DNA from: Solwaraspora sp. WMMA2065
GTDB taxonomy: Bacteria > Actinomycetota > Actinomycetes > Mycobacteriales > Micromonosporaceae
Direction of reading: 5' to 3'
NCBI RefSeq assembly: GCF_030345075.1
Contig: NZ_CP128361.1
Span: 5,022,001 to 5,086,000, forward strand
Length of the DNA: 64,000 nucleotides
The position numbers and the translations under genes were made by a program. Below the pieces are notes generated by a model. It was not told the origin of the DNA, ran no database searches, and was given only the letters and a program-made list of their open reading frames with translations. Shown here piece after piece: positions 63,580-64,000 of the stretch (within the stretch, counting starts at the first letter, position 1; each line of letters opens with the position of its first letter).

Positions 63580-64000
63580 ATGAGCGCCGAGCAGCTGATC
63601 TCGTTCGCCCGTGGGGCGCCCTCGCTGGACATCGTCGACGTCGACGGGCTGAAGGCCGCCGCCGGCCGGGCCTTCGACGCCGACCCGGCCGGGGTGACCG
63701 CCTACGGCACTTCCGTCGGCTACGTTCCGTTGCGCCGCTGGATCGCCGACAAGCACCGGGTCGCGCCGGAGCAGGTGCTGGTGACCAACGGGTCGCTGCA
63801 GGCCGACGCGTTTCTCTTCGACCACCTGGTGAAGCCGGGCGACGCGGTGGTGGTGGAGCGGCCGACGTACGACCGGACGCTGCTCAACCTGCGTCAGCTC
63901 GGTGCCGAGGTGCACCCGGTGACGCTGCAGCCGGACGGGCTGGACACCGACGAGCTGCGCAAGCTCCTGGAGTCCGGGGTGCGGCCGCGGCTGGCGCACG
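63580..64000 (+). CDS. PLP-dependent aminotransferase, class I/II (5' part)
   Basis: Only the first 140 residues lie in the window. They match the N-terminal domain of fold-type I aminotransferases of the MocR-less 2-aminoadipate/LysN type: ISFARGAPSLD, VTAYGTSVGYVPLRRWIAD, VLVTNGSLQADAFLFDHLVKPGDAVVVERPTYDRTL. The PLP lysine is beyond the end. A TACGCT box seven bases before the ATG suggests a leaderless transcript. Confidence 0.88.
   Translation, partial: MSAEQLISFARGAPSLDIVDVDGLKAAAGRAFDADPAGVTAYGTSVGYVPLRRWIADKHRVAPEQVLVTNGSLQADAFLFDHLVKPGDAVVVERPTYDRTLLNLRQLGAEVHPVTLQPDGLDTDELRKLLESGVRPRLAH

Overview
The window comes from a very GC-rich actinomycete. Several features point to Micromonosporaceae: frequent leaderless starts (a TAnnnT box 6-8 bases before ATG or GTG), GTG starts and four-base GTGA/ATGA overlaps, the neighbourhood purF-purM-DUF3073-vdh-bldC, and an aminoglycoside-resistance rRNA methyltransferase very close to Sgm of Micromonospora. 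All assignments are from reading the sequence and from remembered families; no search was run.

Layout. 0-4.4 kb: a secreted crystallin-like protein, a winged-helix/hydrolase fusion, an NAD-dependent epimerase-like protein and a lipoprotein. 4.6-9.7 kb: a MacAB-type export operon with two adaptors, an ATPase, a permease and a small membrane protein. 9.7-16.7 kb: assimilatory nitrate reduction (nitrate reductase, a small unknown, NirB, NirD, NarK-type transporter) behind an 11-bp periodic operator-like array. 16.7-20.5 kb: purD, a DUF2795 protein, an acyl-CoA synthetase-like protein and an SCP-2 protein. 20.6-26.4 kb: a 7-deazaguanine/queuosine island (queD, queE, queC, queF, tgt) that also holds two FmrO/Sgm-family methyltransferases, one a clear m7G1405 resistance enzyme with three TTA codons and one divergent, encoded directly behind tgt. 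26.8-35.4 kb: a surface IPT/TIG protein, purB, a YbjQ-family protein, a SWIM/DUF6493-like pair and a secreted trypsin-like protease. 35.9-45.5 kb: purSQL, a membrane protein with a very long Gly/Tyr/Pro-rich tail, a sterol-carrier-like protein, purF and purM. 45.6-47.1 kb: a two-gene RiPP locus, a radical SAM/SPASM maturase and a precursor ending in aromatic-x-Asn triplets, closed by a 19-bp hairpin. 47.2-51.5 kb: DUF3073, valine dehydrogenase, a bldC-linked unknown, bldC, and two intracellular proteins built of 13-residue calcium-loop repeats. 51.6-64 kb: an orphan periplasmic-binding lipoprotein whose two halves look circularly permuted, a LytS/LytTR two-component pair, an exopolysaccharide phosphosugar transferase, a Fpg/Nei glycosylase, a glycosyltransferase, a nucleotidyltransferase/glycerol-1-phosphate dehydrogenase/CDP-alcohol transferase trio, a SCO6745-like protein, a NUDIX hydrolase and the start of a PLP aminotransferase that runs off the end.

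How it works together. The purine genes (purD, B, S, Q, L, F, M) are scattered but cover most of de novo IMP/AMP synthesis. The queuosine genes turn a GTP-derived pterin into preQ0 (QueD, QueE, QueC), reduce it to preQ1 (QueF) and insert it into tRNA (Tgt). The nitrate operon imports nitrate and reduces it to ammonium. The most promising less-described items are the cyclophane-type RiPP locus, the two FmrO-family methyltransferases in the queuosine island, the permuted binding protein and the 13-residue repeat proteins. No CRISPR array, insertion sequence, rRNA or tRNA gene was found.
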